64,000 nt of DNA from Phaseolus vulgaris (taxonomy: Eukaryota > Streptophyta > Magnoliopsida > Fabales > Fabaceae): the NCBI RefSeq assembly GCF_000499845.2, contig NC_023753.2, positions 11,416,181-11,480,180 of the forward strand. Direction: 5' to 3'. This document shows, one piece after another, positions 54,501 to 64,000 of the stretch. Within the stretch, counting starts at the first letter, position 1. Every line of letters starts with the position of its first letter. Under the pieces are notes generated by a model. The model saw nothing but the letters and a program-made list of their open reading frames with translations. It had not been told where the DNA came from and searched no databases. The translations under genes were made by a program, and so were the position numbers.

Positions 54501-56115
54501 CAAACTCGTCTTGTCTCCTACTGACCCATACAATATATAAATATCTTTTCTATTTGATAATCGTAGAATTTTTTTTTGAATAACAATAAGATACAACACA
54601 TTCGTAGAGAAAAGATTGAATAAGAATAGGACAGGAAAAAAATAATATTTTACACAAATTTATAAGTATTATTTCTTTTTGCTTTAATGATTGTGAGACT
54701 TGAGACTAAAATATGGATTCATAAGAATTTTCTCTCATCTCATGTCACCGATAACCTTACTCATTCTGCCCTGCTAGTACTCTGCCACGCCACCACCCTC
54801 CACACGTCGGGACTCGCATTGTCTAATACTCCAATACGTATATACTACACCTGATTCCTTCTTTCTTTATTATCTTTGTATTTGCATGTAAATTGGGTGT
54901 TATCATCACTAACAATTTTACTGTTTCTTGATGAAAGATACCATTACTAGATAATTTTTGGAGACAAATTACTAATTCATATTATATTTCTATTTATCTC
55001 GTTTTAACAAATTTTATACATTATAGATGTTCTCGTAACCTTATTATTATTAAGAAACATTAAAATATTTTTGAAAAATTATTCGATCTATATATGACTC
55101 AACTAAACCAAATTATAATTAAGCTAGATTGGTAAATAAATAAAAAATTGAACTTAACTAAAAATAATTGAGTTAGATAGAAGATTAAATTAAACTTGCT
55201 CTAACCGGTGGCTTACAGTCTGAGACAAAAATTAGAAGAAACAAACAGTAATCTGTCTATGTGCATTAATGTAATGTCGATAAATATCTTTTTGTTTTCA
55301 AATAACTTAATTTCTAGAATTGCATGAATGATGAACAGAAAAACTCCTCCTAAAAAAGTTGCATATTAATCGAGTAATTATTAAGATAGAGTTGGTTCAA
55401 TAGAGAAGGGCTTTATTGAAACCACGCTGCGAAAGCAACAGGAATCTTTTTAGTAGCCAATTTTCTTGGTCCAAATCTGCTACAATCATTAAAATTAGAC
55501 TCCAATGCTACACGCTCCTTTTTTTCGAAATTAAAAAGTGTACGTTTCTTATGAACTAACTAAGCGCGCATTTAAATTTCTTTATTGTTATAAGAAATTC
55601 CTAAACTCATTGACAGAAAAGTTATTGTACCATTAAATGCGTTTTAAAAAAAGTTGAGTGCTGACATACTTTTAAACCTTTTCCACATTGATAACATGTT
55701 TGACATATTTCTTGAGTGGTTTTTCAAATTCATTTTGTCTCTGTCATGATCTGCACCAGAAATGTGTGATACAGCCAATTTTACTGGAAAACATATATGG
55801 ATCTTAATAGGTATGCTTAAGAAATGAAAAATTATTAAAAATCTCATTAGGATATATTAAAGTTACTGTTGAAGTATATTGATCATAATATTGTCAAATA
55901 ACATATTTTTAAGATTGTGTTGGAGAGGGAAATAAATTATATGCAAAGCTCAGCCTTTTCTTTAGTATTTTTTTCTTTCTCTTTACTACCTTTCTATGAT
56001 GATTTTTCTTCCCCACTTTGGTTTAGGTAGACATGTCCGTATACAATCCCATTTTGTAGAGAGACAAATCACAACTAATTACTTTAAAATATAAACTTAC
56101 ACATTTTTTTTTCAT
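54501..56115. other. No recognised gene
   Basis: AT-rich sequence between two retrotransposons. The minus frame at 55644-55847 is unrecognised. Nothing else is supported. Confidence 0.5.
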
Positions 56116-56355
56116 CTTTGAAAATCAGAACTTTATAAATTTAGAAAACTGAAGAAAGAAACAAAGAAAGTATGCACAAAATTGAAGAGATTTTTGGCTA
56201 TTAATAGCCCTTACACATAATCAGAAAAAATAAATTCTACGCTTTACATATCTACAACATATTGACTAGAATCTCTCCTAAAGAATATGTCTTTATTGTA
56301 ACAGACTTATTTGAAACACTAAACTAAAACAGAAAATACAAAACTATAGCTAACA
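56116..56355 (-). repeat. 3' LTR of the nested-copia host element
   Basis: It matches 61218-61447 over its whole length, for example AATAGCCCTTACACA, ATAAATTCTACGCTTTACAT, AGAATCTCTCCTAAA and GTCTTTATTGTAACAGA. On the minus strand it begins TGTTAGCTATAG directly after the polypurine tract. The outer end reads CTTTGAAAATC where the partner has TGTTGGAAATC. Confidence 0.85.
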
Positions 56356-56384
56356 TTTCCTCCCTTAAACTAAAACATATGTAT

Positions 56385-57035
56385 TTAGTTTACTTCTGAT
56401 GCATTAATCATTCTAAGCATACCACATAGTTTTTCAAACTGCTCCAGCTTAATTGGCTTTGTCATCAAATCTGCAATTTGTTTTTGAGTATTGCAATACT
56501 TCAGTTCCACAACACCATCATTCACCAAGGCTCTCAGGAAATGAAATCTCACATGAATATGCTTATTTTTTCCATGAAAAACTGGATTCCTAGCCAACTG
56601 AATGGCAGAGCTGCTATCACAATGAATTATAGTACGTTCATCTTCCTCCATTCCAATTTTCTCCATAATCCTCTTGAGCCATATACACTTACATGCACAG
56701 AGAATTGCTGCAATATATTCAACCTCAGCGGTAGACAAAGTCACCACTGGTTATTTTTTTGAAGACCATGATACAACTCCAGACACTATCATGAACACAT
56801 ATCCAGAAGTACTCCATCTATCATCAAGATCACTAGCATATCCACTATCTGTAAATGCCAAGAGTTTTACACTGCTTTCTTCCTTCTTATAGAGAATGCC
56901 TAGCTCAGTTGTTACCTTAACATACCTCAGAATCCTTTTGATTGCCAACCAGTGTGACATGGTTGGCCTAGACACGTACATGCTAATAAGACTTACAACA
57001 TACATTAAGTCGGGATGAGTCACAGTTAGATACAT
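56385..57035 (-). pseudogene. Copia RNase H domain
   Basis: Two frames joined by one stop at about 56750: MYLTVTHPDLMYVVSLISMY, HWLAIKRILRYVK, LLAFTDSGYASDLDDRWSTSGYVF and VVSWSSKK, then VTLSTAEVEYIAAILCACK, IIHCDSSSAIQLARNPVFHG, KHIHVRFHFLRALV and KQIADLMTKPIKLEQF. The acidic residues of FTDSGYASD, STAEVEY and HCDSSSA are kept. This is nearly complete; only the TAA after SKK (usually SKKQ) breaks it. Confidence 0.88.
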
Positions 57036-57221
57036 GAGACTTCCAACTACTTGTTTGAATAAAATTGTATTAACTTTAGTTCATCTTTATCTTTTTCCAT
57101 ATTTGTACCAAGTACTATTGGATTTTTTTATAGCATTGATACTTGCCATTGCAAACCTTGCTAACACCTCTCACACATATCTTCTTTGACAAATAAAAAT
57201 CCCATTTGAATTTTGCAACAT

Positions 57222-57752
57222 TTATACTCCAAGAAAGTGTTTCATTCTTCCCATATTAGACATATAAAATTCCATCATCATTGATTTTTTAAATTCAGTG
57301 CACAAAAACTTTCTCCTTGAGATCACCGTGAAGGAAGGCACTCTTAACATCAAGCTGAAAAACTTCTCATCCATATTGTGCTGTACTGCAAGTATTACTC
57401 GAATGGTGTCAAGTCTTGCTACTAGTGTGAATACTTTAGTATAATCTACTCCATAATGTTGTGCATAACCCTTGGGTACCAATCTTGCCTTATATTTCTC
57501 CACATCCCCATTTTCATTAAGTTTGGTCTTAAAAACCTACTTAACTCCAATGGGCTTAGCACCTTTAGGCAAATCAACTTGTTCCCAAGTCTTTTTCTTC
57601 TCTATAGCTTCAATTTCTACTGTCATAACCTCTCTCCACTTCTTGCTCTTGAATGCCTCTTCAAACGAGAATGGATCATCTGATGTTGCTATCATCATTG
57701 CATCCATATCTTCCTCTTCTGAAAGACCTTCACCTATTACATAATCCTCCAT
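57222..57752 (-). pseudogene. Copia reverse transcriptase, catalytic box deleted
   Basis: It begins MEDYVIGEGLSEEEDMDAMM, KSKKWREVMTVEIEAIEKKK and DLPKGAKPIGVK, shifts frame, then MEKYKARLVPKGYAQHYGVD and LVARLDTIRVILAVQHN. The HGD block is degraded, and the text then jumps from FLCTEF to KKSMMMEFYMSNMGRMKHF. The segment that should hold SLYGLKQAxRAWY and YVDD is gone, about 60-70 residues. Reverse transcription from this copy is impossible. Confidence 0.8.
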
Positions 57753-58284
57753 CTAGACCGGTTCTTTTCTGATTCTTTCACCCCGCCTTCAACTGCAACT
57801 TCTTCAGTGTTTACTTCATTTGAAGATAAGATATCTAAGTTGTTACTGCCATCTGAAACATTCTCAACATTCTCCTCCTTAGTGTGGTTTTCAATTTTTT
57901 TTCTATATCATCTTCTAACTTCAACTCTTCTTCAGTTCTGCCCCAATCCCAACTTTCTTCTTCTTCAAATCACACATCATTGTTAATGATAATCTTCTTA
58001 TTGGCTGGATCATACAACCTATAAGCTTTGGATTCATCACTAACCCCCAAGAATACACATTTCTTACTCTTGGAATCCAACCTACTCCTTTTCTGGTCTA
58101 GAATATGAACATGAGTTATACACCCGAAGATCTAAAAATAATCCACCATTGGCTTCACACCACTCCATGCTTCCTCTGGGGTTTATTCTTTTACTGCTAC
58201 TATTGGACTCATATTTTGAATATGCACATACCACTTTACAGCTTTAGCCCAAAACATTTTTGGAGCTTTCTTCTCAGCTAACAT

Positions 58285-58790
58285 TTAGCGCATAGTGTTC
58301 ATAATTGTTCTATTCTTCCTTTCAGCAATTCCATTTTGTTGTGGAGTGTATGTCGCTGTCAACTGCCTGCTTATACCTTGAGTTTTACAAAATCCCCAAA
58401 ATTCATTTGAGTTGAACTCACCTCCTCTATCTCTTCTCAAACAAATTATATGTGCAACAATTTCCTTTTCAACACCTGCTTTGAAATTCTTGAATGCAGC
58501 AAAAGCTTCTGATTTCATGAAAAATCATCAATAAAACTTATGATGTACCTTTTATCACTGTTGGACACTGGTTTGATTGGTCCATATAGATCAGAATGCA
58601 CAAGTTGAAGCTGCTTCGATGCTATCTCTGAACTATGCCTTGGTATAGATTCTCTGTGTTGTTTGCCAACCAACCAAACTTCACATAATCTCTTTGGAAC
58701 TTTGAGCAGAGGCACGCCATTTACCATCTTGTTGTATGCAAGCATTCTCAATCCTATATAATTCAAATGGCCAAAGAGACGATGCCACAA
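58285..58790 (-). pseudogene. Copia GAG-pre-integrase and integrase
   Basis: Frames 58790-58515 and 58518-58285 overlap by a frameshift. The first reads MWHRLFGHLNYIGLRML (zinc-binding His), CEVWLVGKQHRES and LVHSDLYGPIKPVS (first Asp) up to FIDDFS; the second continues CLRRDRGGEFNSNEF (second Asp) and TPQQNGIAERKNRTIMN (Glu). So all three catalytic acidic residues of the DDE core remain, with one frameshift between the first and second. The CEVW replaces the usual CExC, a lost zinc ligand. Confidence 0.85.
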
Positions 58791-58885
58791 ATGAGATTAT
58801 TTTTCAGAAAAGACTTCAGCTTGAAGACACATAAAATTCTTTGTTGGTCCCATAGATGCTAATAGATAAAACATTTTATTTTCAC

Positions 58886-59407
58886 TCATATTAGTCTATA
58901 TAATGAACCCTCTTCGAGGATGATAGATTTACAAGTCCTTTGCTGAATTAAGATGGCTAAACCCTTCTCTTGAAGTTGTCCTATGCTTACCAAATTGCTC
59001 TTCAATTCAGGTATGTAAAAAATAGTTGAAATTACCTGAGTGATGCCATTCACTTGAAAACATACGCTTCCCTTAACAACCACTACCATTTTGGTGTCAT
59101 TACCAAGCTTTACGGTTTGTTTAAGTCCTTCCTCCAACTCTAAGAACCATTCTTTGTTACTAGTCATGTGATTGGAGCACCCAGAATCAAGGAACCAAAC
59201 TTCTTCGCTTTTGGTTTGATCAAATTCGACATATAACATCAACAAAAACTCTTCTTTTTCTTGTTCAACATAGTTTACTTGCTTCTCCCAATTAGGACAC
59301 TCATATTGATAGTGTCCCAATTGATGTCATTTAAAACATTTTATTGTGGCTTTATTTTGATAAGACCTCCCTCTTTCTCTACCTCGACGTCCTCGGAATG
59401 AGCCTCT
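58886..59407 (-). pseudogene. Copia gag zinc knuckle and protease
   Basis: Upstream of the open frame, FRGRRGRERGRSYQNK and KCFK-stop-HQLGHYQYECP form the CCHC knuckle with a TGA where the second Cys should be. The frame from 59320 continues to the protease: EVWFLDSGCSNHMTSNKEWF (active Asp at about residue 45), KLGNDTKMVV, GSVCFQVNG and TIFYIPELKSNLVSIGQL. It is a standard copia protease, cleaving Gag-Pol. Its gag N-terminal part lies on the far side of the solo LTR. Confidence 0.85.
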
Positions 59408-60485
59408 TGTTAGAATATATGGCCTTAAACAAGAGGGGGGGGGGGTGAATTATTTAAAGGAGGTTTTTGAAAGCTTTTTCAGGTTTAATGAAATTTTATG
59501 TATAAATCCAGAATAGGAATCAAGTTGGCTTAGAACATTAACAATTATAAAGGAACACACAATCGGTTGTTTATACCAGTTAAAAACACAAACAACTTAA
59601 AACAGAATTTAAAGGAGTTTAGAGTAAGAGAGAATCACACAAGCAGTTTATACTGGTTCACTCTTAAGCCAAGAGCTACATCCAGTCCCCAAAAACCACT
59701 CGGTAAACCACTATGTAACCAAACCAAATTACAAAAACACAACACACCAAAGTAGTGACCTTGAACCCCTCAAGAAACACACTACCTTTGGCAAACCACA
59801 CCAAGAGTATTGATCTTGAACACCTCAAGAACACACAACACTCCTTGGCAACACAACACCATAAATACAGTAGGTTTAGAAAGGATTACACCTGATCACA
59901 ATACAATCTGAATTGAATACAATTGCAATCCTATTCCACTCTCACTTGAAAACCCAAAGCTTGATGTGAATCTTGAAATCTTAAGATCAAATCTGTCAAA
60001 CTGAATTCCTCAAAACTGTTTCTTACTTATTTGAAAACATAAACAAACTATTTATATTTTCCAAAGATTGGTCAAAACATTTAATGAAGGAGCATATTCA
60101 GTTAGAAAACATTTAAAACAAATTCACCATTCAAAATTGAATTCTGTTAGGATTTTCAAAGAAACAATTGTTTGAAACCACGAAACAACCAATTGTTTTG
60201 GTTTGACAGTTAAGTCAACCAAACCAAAAACCTTTCAACATTTTTCAAAAACTCCTAAGAGTAAAACAACCGGTTGATTCGACAAAACAACAGGTTTCTT
60301 TTCACTTAGTTGGAAAAACACTTAATTTCAAAAAGGTTTTAATTCACATTAGTTTTAGATTCAACAAGGGAGTGGATCACACTTTATTCTACCTAGATTC
60401 CACCCAAACACAATAGCAAAACCAACCTTCAATCAAACATCTTGGATTTGGATTCTACAAAGCACTTGATCACTCTTGATCAACA
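59408..60485 (+). mobile_element. Solo LTR with 5-bp target duplication CCTCT, nested in copia gag
   Basis: It begins TGTTAGAATATATGGCC and ends CACTCTTGATCAACA (TG...CA), and is bounded by CCTCT at 59403-59407 and 60486-60490. Removing it and one CCTCT rejoins the copia gag text (GKGRGSF/RGRRGRERGRSY). It is 1078 bp long, has a run of G near 59436, a tandem-like TTGATCTTGAAC/CACCTCAAGAACACACAACA section and paired motifs AACAACCAATTGTTTTGG and AACAACCGGTTGATTCG. Copies 1 (4659) and 2 (26728) belong to the same family. No internal domain remains, as after LTR-LTR recombination. Confidence 0.92.
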
Positions 60486-60490
60486 CCTCT

Positions 60491-61156
60491 GCCTTTTCCT
60501 CTTCCTGACTTATCATAAGATACCCTTAAGGCTTATTCTTCCTCTTAACACCCTAGCATTCTCTATTCTTGAACAAGGAGACTTCCATGGAGCTCATCAA
60601 TAGTCATGGCATCTAAATCATTTGACTACTCAATTGAACATTCAACATAATTGAATTTGGGAGTCAAAGATCTTAAAACCTTGCTTACCATTGTGCTTGA
60701 TTGCGTATTTTCACCATTCACCTTCATCTTGTTCACCATTGTTAGGGTTCGTGCAATAAAGTTATCAATCTTTTCTCCTTCCTTCATATTTAACATTTCA
60801 AACTCCTTTCTCAAAGCTTGTAGTTGTGCTCTTTTCACCTTGGTGGATCCCTGGTACTTCTGCTTCATCAAATCCCAGATCACCTTTGATGTACTTTTAT
60901 AAAAAATAGTTCCCATGATCTCCATGTCCATTGCTTGGAACAGGAAATTCTTGACCTTTAGATCCTTGAGCTTAGCTTCCTCGATGCTCTTCCTCTGCGT
61001 CTCACTTGCTGATGAAGTTCCTATTGTTGATGACGAAATCCCTTCACTCACCAGATTCCACATCTCCATGCTCCTTAAGAAATTCTCCATCAACATTGAC
61101 CAATGGTTGTAGTGACCGTCAAACTTTATAGTCACAAATTTCTCTGAAGTTGTCAT
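60491..61156 (-). pseudogene. Copia gag, N-terminal and capsid part
   Basis: From the ATG at 61156: MTTSEKFVTIKFDGHYNHWS, MLMENFLRSMEMWNLVSEG, then KDLKVKNFLFQAMD, VIWDLMKQKYQGSTKVKRAQ, LQALRKEFEMLNMKEGEKID and MVSKVLRSLTPKFNYVECSIE, a clean UBN2-type gag of 176 residues before the first stop. After it the frame continues SNDLDAMTIDELHGSLLVQE (usual gag text before the knuckle) to the solo LTR. Gag forms the particle. This is the best-preserved part of the element. Confidence 0.85.
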
Positions 61157-61217
61157 GCTTCACTCACCCTCACACTCCTATTTTAGTCAGGTCCTTTTCC
61201 TAGCTCTTGATACCGAA

Positions 61218-61447
61218 TGTTGGAAATCAAAACTTTAGAAATTTAGAAAATTGAACAAAGAAAGTGTGCACAAAATTGAACATATATGTGACTATTAATA
61301 GCCCTTACACAAAAGCAAAAAAAATAAATTCTACGCTTTACATACCTATAGTGTAGTGGTTAGAATCTCTCCTAAATAATAGGTCTTTATTGTAACAGAG
61401 TTATTTGAAACAGGAAACTAAAACAGAAAAGACAAAACTATTTAACA
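61218..61447 (-). repeat. 5' LTR of the nested-copia host element
   Basis: On the plus strand it starts TGTTGGAAATCAAAAC and ends ACTATTTAACA, next to the primer-binding-site-like sequence on the inner side. It matches 56116-56355 as described there; several indels and substitutions separate the two, so the insertion is not recent. Confidence 0.85.
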
Positions 61448-62329
61448 TCTTTTTCTAACTACTTATATAAAATTTAGTTTATAAAGTTAATTTTTTGAAG
61501 TTCACTTATACTTAAATTCTATTATCCTAATACGAGTCACTGAAAGTCGTCTATCTAATCTTCGTATCATCTATCATTATACTTTTCTCTATTTTCATGC
61601 TCAATAATTTTTAAAGAGTGTCTTCAAAATTTTATATTAACTAAAAATAAGAAAAATTTAAAATATAGAAATAGAAGAAAACAAAATTTTGTGAAGTTAT
61701 TATAATTTAACATTTTGAAGTTTGATGTATCATTTTGATTGTTATTCTCAAAACTGAAGTTTCTAAGCATCATACTGCGTTTAGAAGAACGCTTATGCAC
61801 GACAGTGAGGTTGAATTATGTTAATAATTTCTCTCTGAAGAGCACAGTATATTCATAGAATAATACTAGTCAAATACCCTCAACTCAATGTTAAAAAGTA
61901 CAAATAAACAAAACAAAAGTTAAAAAATAAAATCCCTAGATGGGAAATTAATAATGACATACATAAGGTTAGGGTGTAAGAGGAAATAGTGACAGACTCA
62001 AACACTAGATAAAAAAATTAAAATTGAAACGAATAAAATCATAAAACTACAGTGGAAGGATTATCAGGCACATGCAGTATTAATCTTAGTTTTAAAGCCA
62101 TGTTATATCTTGTATGACACACACAAGTGATTGATGGACATCACCTCCTTCGATATGAGGCTCTATTGGGAAAATGGAGGTGGTAATAATTATATGATCA
62201 GAAGGTGATAATCTCTAGAAACATTTGCTGCAATCAAAATATATATGGTGACTGCAGAGTAATGGATGGACCATATACAATGAAACACTTTCTTTTGATG
62301 GAGAGATTTGAGAAAAGTACGTGGTGAAG
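61448..62329. other. No recognised gene
   Basis: AT-rich sequence, no coding, RNA or repeat feature supported. Confidence 0.5.
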
Positions 62330-62668
62330 AAAATAATACCAAATAGTTTAATAAAGGCTTGTACAAAAGATTTGGAGATGGGACAAATACCAAATTGTGG
62401 GAAGATAAATGGTTAGGAAAGAGAGATTTTATGGGTTGTGTTCTTAATTTCAAAGCAGAATTTAAATTACATCAGCAATATGAGATATTGGTCAAATGAG
62501 ACATGAGAGTGGAAAGTGACATGAAGAAGGATCTTTTTGAACCATATCAGCGATTACAATACATGTATACACAGGAAAAAAGAGAACATTTGGTTATGGG
62601 GGAGAAAGCTCTGTAGTGTTATTCCGCTATATCTGCATAGAGTATCCTTCGAGCCTTAAAAGATGTAT
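62330..62668 (+). pseudogene. LINE fragment (region between RT and zinc-binding domain)
   Basis: The frame reads FGDGTNTKLWEDKWLGKRDF, MGCVLNFKAEFKLHQQYEIL, then MKKDLFEPYQRLQ. Plant LINE polyproteins have here the pattern +.GDG...+FWEDKWLG..., then ...W...LF.WE. It is cut on the right by the LTR at 62669. The minus frame at 62190-62453 is a shadow. It is a short, dead piece from a different copy to the LINE at 19.5-21.9 kb. Confidence 0.65.
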
Positions 62669-63424
62669 TGTCCAAGTCCTTTAAAATACAATAAAAATTT
62701 CTTGAAATTTTTTGAGAATCAAAACTAGCAAGTAAACTCCTTAGAGTAAGAATTCAAAACCCAGAAAAATTATAAAGTAAAAGAAAAGAATAAAGGATTG
62801 AAGAGGGAGTGAGGAAGTTGTGAATGAGATGTGAGAAGAGGAAGAGACTGAGAAGCTGTGTGTGAGATGTGAACGGAACTCCTGTTTATATAGGGAAAAG
62901 AACCAATCAAAGTTGTTGCAGCTTCAGAACAATCTCAACGTGCTTCTTGTTTGAGCATTTCAACTCCCCGAGAAGAACGAAGGAGATCGCGGAGTGAACC
63001 AGACTCGCGTGTAGAGGATCCAACCAGGAAGCAAGGGAGTGTGGCTTGGAGGTGGTCGAAAAAGGCGCACGAAAACTACAACCTTGTGTAACGTTCTTCA
63101 ATCCTTCGAAAGATCAGGCAAGGAAGAAGCAGAATAGAAAACACAAAGGTTCACAAAACTGTTTTGCTTTGTTTTTGACAAAATCTTTGGCAATATTATT
63201 CTCAGATTTACAACAATCTCCCACATATTGCAAAAGATATAAGATAGAAGGAAAGAAAGAATAATGTTTTGGGTTCATATAAGATGTAATGCATCAGAGC
63301 TGGTATAGCAAGCTATATGAACCAGTCCTAGATTGATGAACTTAATACATAATGTAGTTGGTATAGCAAGCTATATGAACCAAGACACTTAGTATGTGCT
63401 AGTGGTTTATCAATCACAATACAC
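62669..63424 (-). repeat. 3' LTR of a copia element running off the window
   Basis: On the minus strand the LTR starts TGTATTGTGATTG at 63424, directly after a purine tract GTGGCGGGGGG, and ends AAGGACTTGGACA at 62669. A TATA box CCCTATATAAACAGG lies at about 62895-62881. Near its start GGTATAGCAAGCTATATGAA occurs twice, 59 bp apart. The flanking 5 bp are TGTAT (62664-62668); the other flank is outside the window. Confidence 0.7.
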
Positions 63425-64000
63425 CCCCCGCCACTTGTTGTTATCGTTGTGTTGCGCTTACTAGGCCATACGTGTGCGGTATTCATGAGTGTTATAAAGA
63501 TCTCGCCAAGATCTCATGCAAGTGGCCCCACTTGACACTCATATAGGTGATTTCATCAAGTTTATGCTACAAATCATACACCACCCATAAGGGATATGAA
63601 AATCATTAAAACTTTGTTAATTGTTGAAACTCTTTTACCCTAGAATTTTAACCACAAAGTTTATCCCCTCGATAATGCAATATTTAGCACTTTCACACAT
63701 CATAGGAATGGAAAAAATTGATCTTAAATCATTTTTAGTGCTAGCAGAACTAACAAGCGACTTGTTTTTACCCATATGAACCATATTCATAGGATCATCA
63801 ATCATAAGGGTTGGGTTTCATCACTTTTGTTTGCAAGTGGCTTAAATACCATTCCCCTTAATGTTTCTAAAATCAGTTTTCTCCCTAGGGGTTTTGTTAG
63901 AGGATCTGCCAAATTCGTTCTGACTTGACATAGTTAATAGAAATCGTTTCACTCTTTAGTAGTTGTTTCACTAAATTATGTGTCAATTGTATATGTTTGT
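63425..64000 (-). mobile_element. 3' end of a Ty1/copia element (RNase H C-terminus), continues beyond the window
   Basis: Minus-strand text near 63990-63830 reads NLADPLTKPLGRKLILETLR then GMVFKPLAN, preceded by damaged IDTxFSETTTKE, i.e. the copia C-terminal pattern H...IKQL...V....S..N.ADPLTK.L.......S.GMGLKP. A 400-bp non-coding stretch leads to the polypurine tract and LTR. The remainder of the element lies to the right of the window. Confidence 0.75.

Larger units (their letters stand above)
56116..61447 (-). mobile_element. Ty1/copia element with both LTRs, carrying a nested solo LTR
   Basis: On the minus strand: 5' LTR (61447-61218), primer-binding-site-like GGTATCAAGAGC (about 61214-61203), gag from the ATG at 61156, zinc knuckle, protease, GAG-pre-integrase, integrase, RT, RNase H ending at 56385, polypurine tract AAGGGAGGAAA (56366-56356) and 3' LTR (56355-56116). 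TCTTT occurs just outside both LTRs (56115-56119 and 61448-61452), so it may be the target duplication if the outer end of the 3' LTR has lost about four bases. The 1.08-kb solo LTR at 59408-60485 splits gag. A deletion removes the RT catalytic box. Stops are frequent but many domains are still easy to read. Confidence 0.9.

Noticed and set aside
1..64000. tRNA, rRNA or snRNA genes
   Set aside because: None could be recognised by eye; the tRNA-like matches are retrotransposon primer-binding sites. A tRNAscan or Rfam search would settle this.

Overview
The window looks like an AT-rich intergenic stretch of a plant nuclear genome, most likely a legume of the Phaseolus/Vigna/soybean group. Three things point there. 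Coding exons are split by GT..AG introns. The two recognisable host genes, ALG13 and a PII-2-like leucine-rich-repeat gene, are plant genes. Plant-type Ty1/copia, Ty3/gypsy, LINE, CACTA, hAT and PIF/Harbinger-like elements fill most of the rest. The species call is inference; the LTR family with repeated AACAACCGATTG-type motifs is of a kind I associate with legumes.

Only two host genes look intact. The first, at 8658-14401 (+), encodes ALG13, the catalytic subunit of the ER UDP-GlcNAc transferase, in three exons; its 4.8-kb second intron is swollen by a decayed copia element that is itself interrupted. The second, at 42765-44731 (-), encodes a secreted or membrane-attached LRR protein of the PIRIFORMOSPORA INDICA-INSENSITIVE 2 (PII-2) type in two exons. 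They are about 28 kb apart and nothing links them functionally.

Layout: 1.1-3.1 kb is a truncated Ty3/gypsy element (-) with its 5' LTR. 4.5-6.3 kb holds an LTR between two copies of a flanking sequence, one copy split by a PIF/Harbinger-like MITE. 7.7 kb carries a fragment of a CCT-domain gene. 8.7-14.4 kb is ALG13. 16.2-17.3 kb has gypsy gag and LINE fragments. 17.8-18.5 kb is a diverged hAT-type element. 19.5-21.9 kb is a 5'-truncated LINE. 24.2-26.7 kb is a copia fragment (-) abutted by an LTR at 26.7-27.5 kb. 29.9-38.3 kb is a cluster of CACTA elements (two small, one about 4.3 kb carrying a transposase-associated domain and a captured DSK2/ubiquilin UBA fragment) next to a copia remnant that contains a hAT element with an exact 8-bp target duplication. 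50.1-54.1 kb is a copia element (+) with both LTRs. 56.1-61.4 kb is a copia element (-) with both LTRs, containing a solo LTR with a 5-bp target duplication. 62.3-64 kb is a LINE fragment cut by the 3' LTR of another copia element that runs off the window.

I found no wholly new biological system. The most interesting items are the CACTA element with the captured UBA fragment, the CCT fragment upstream of ALG13, a 62-bp patchwork insertion in a copia element built from two exact local copies, and several insertions whose target-site duplications can be read directly. All transposon coding regions seen are broken.
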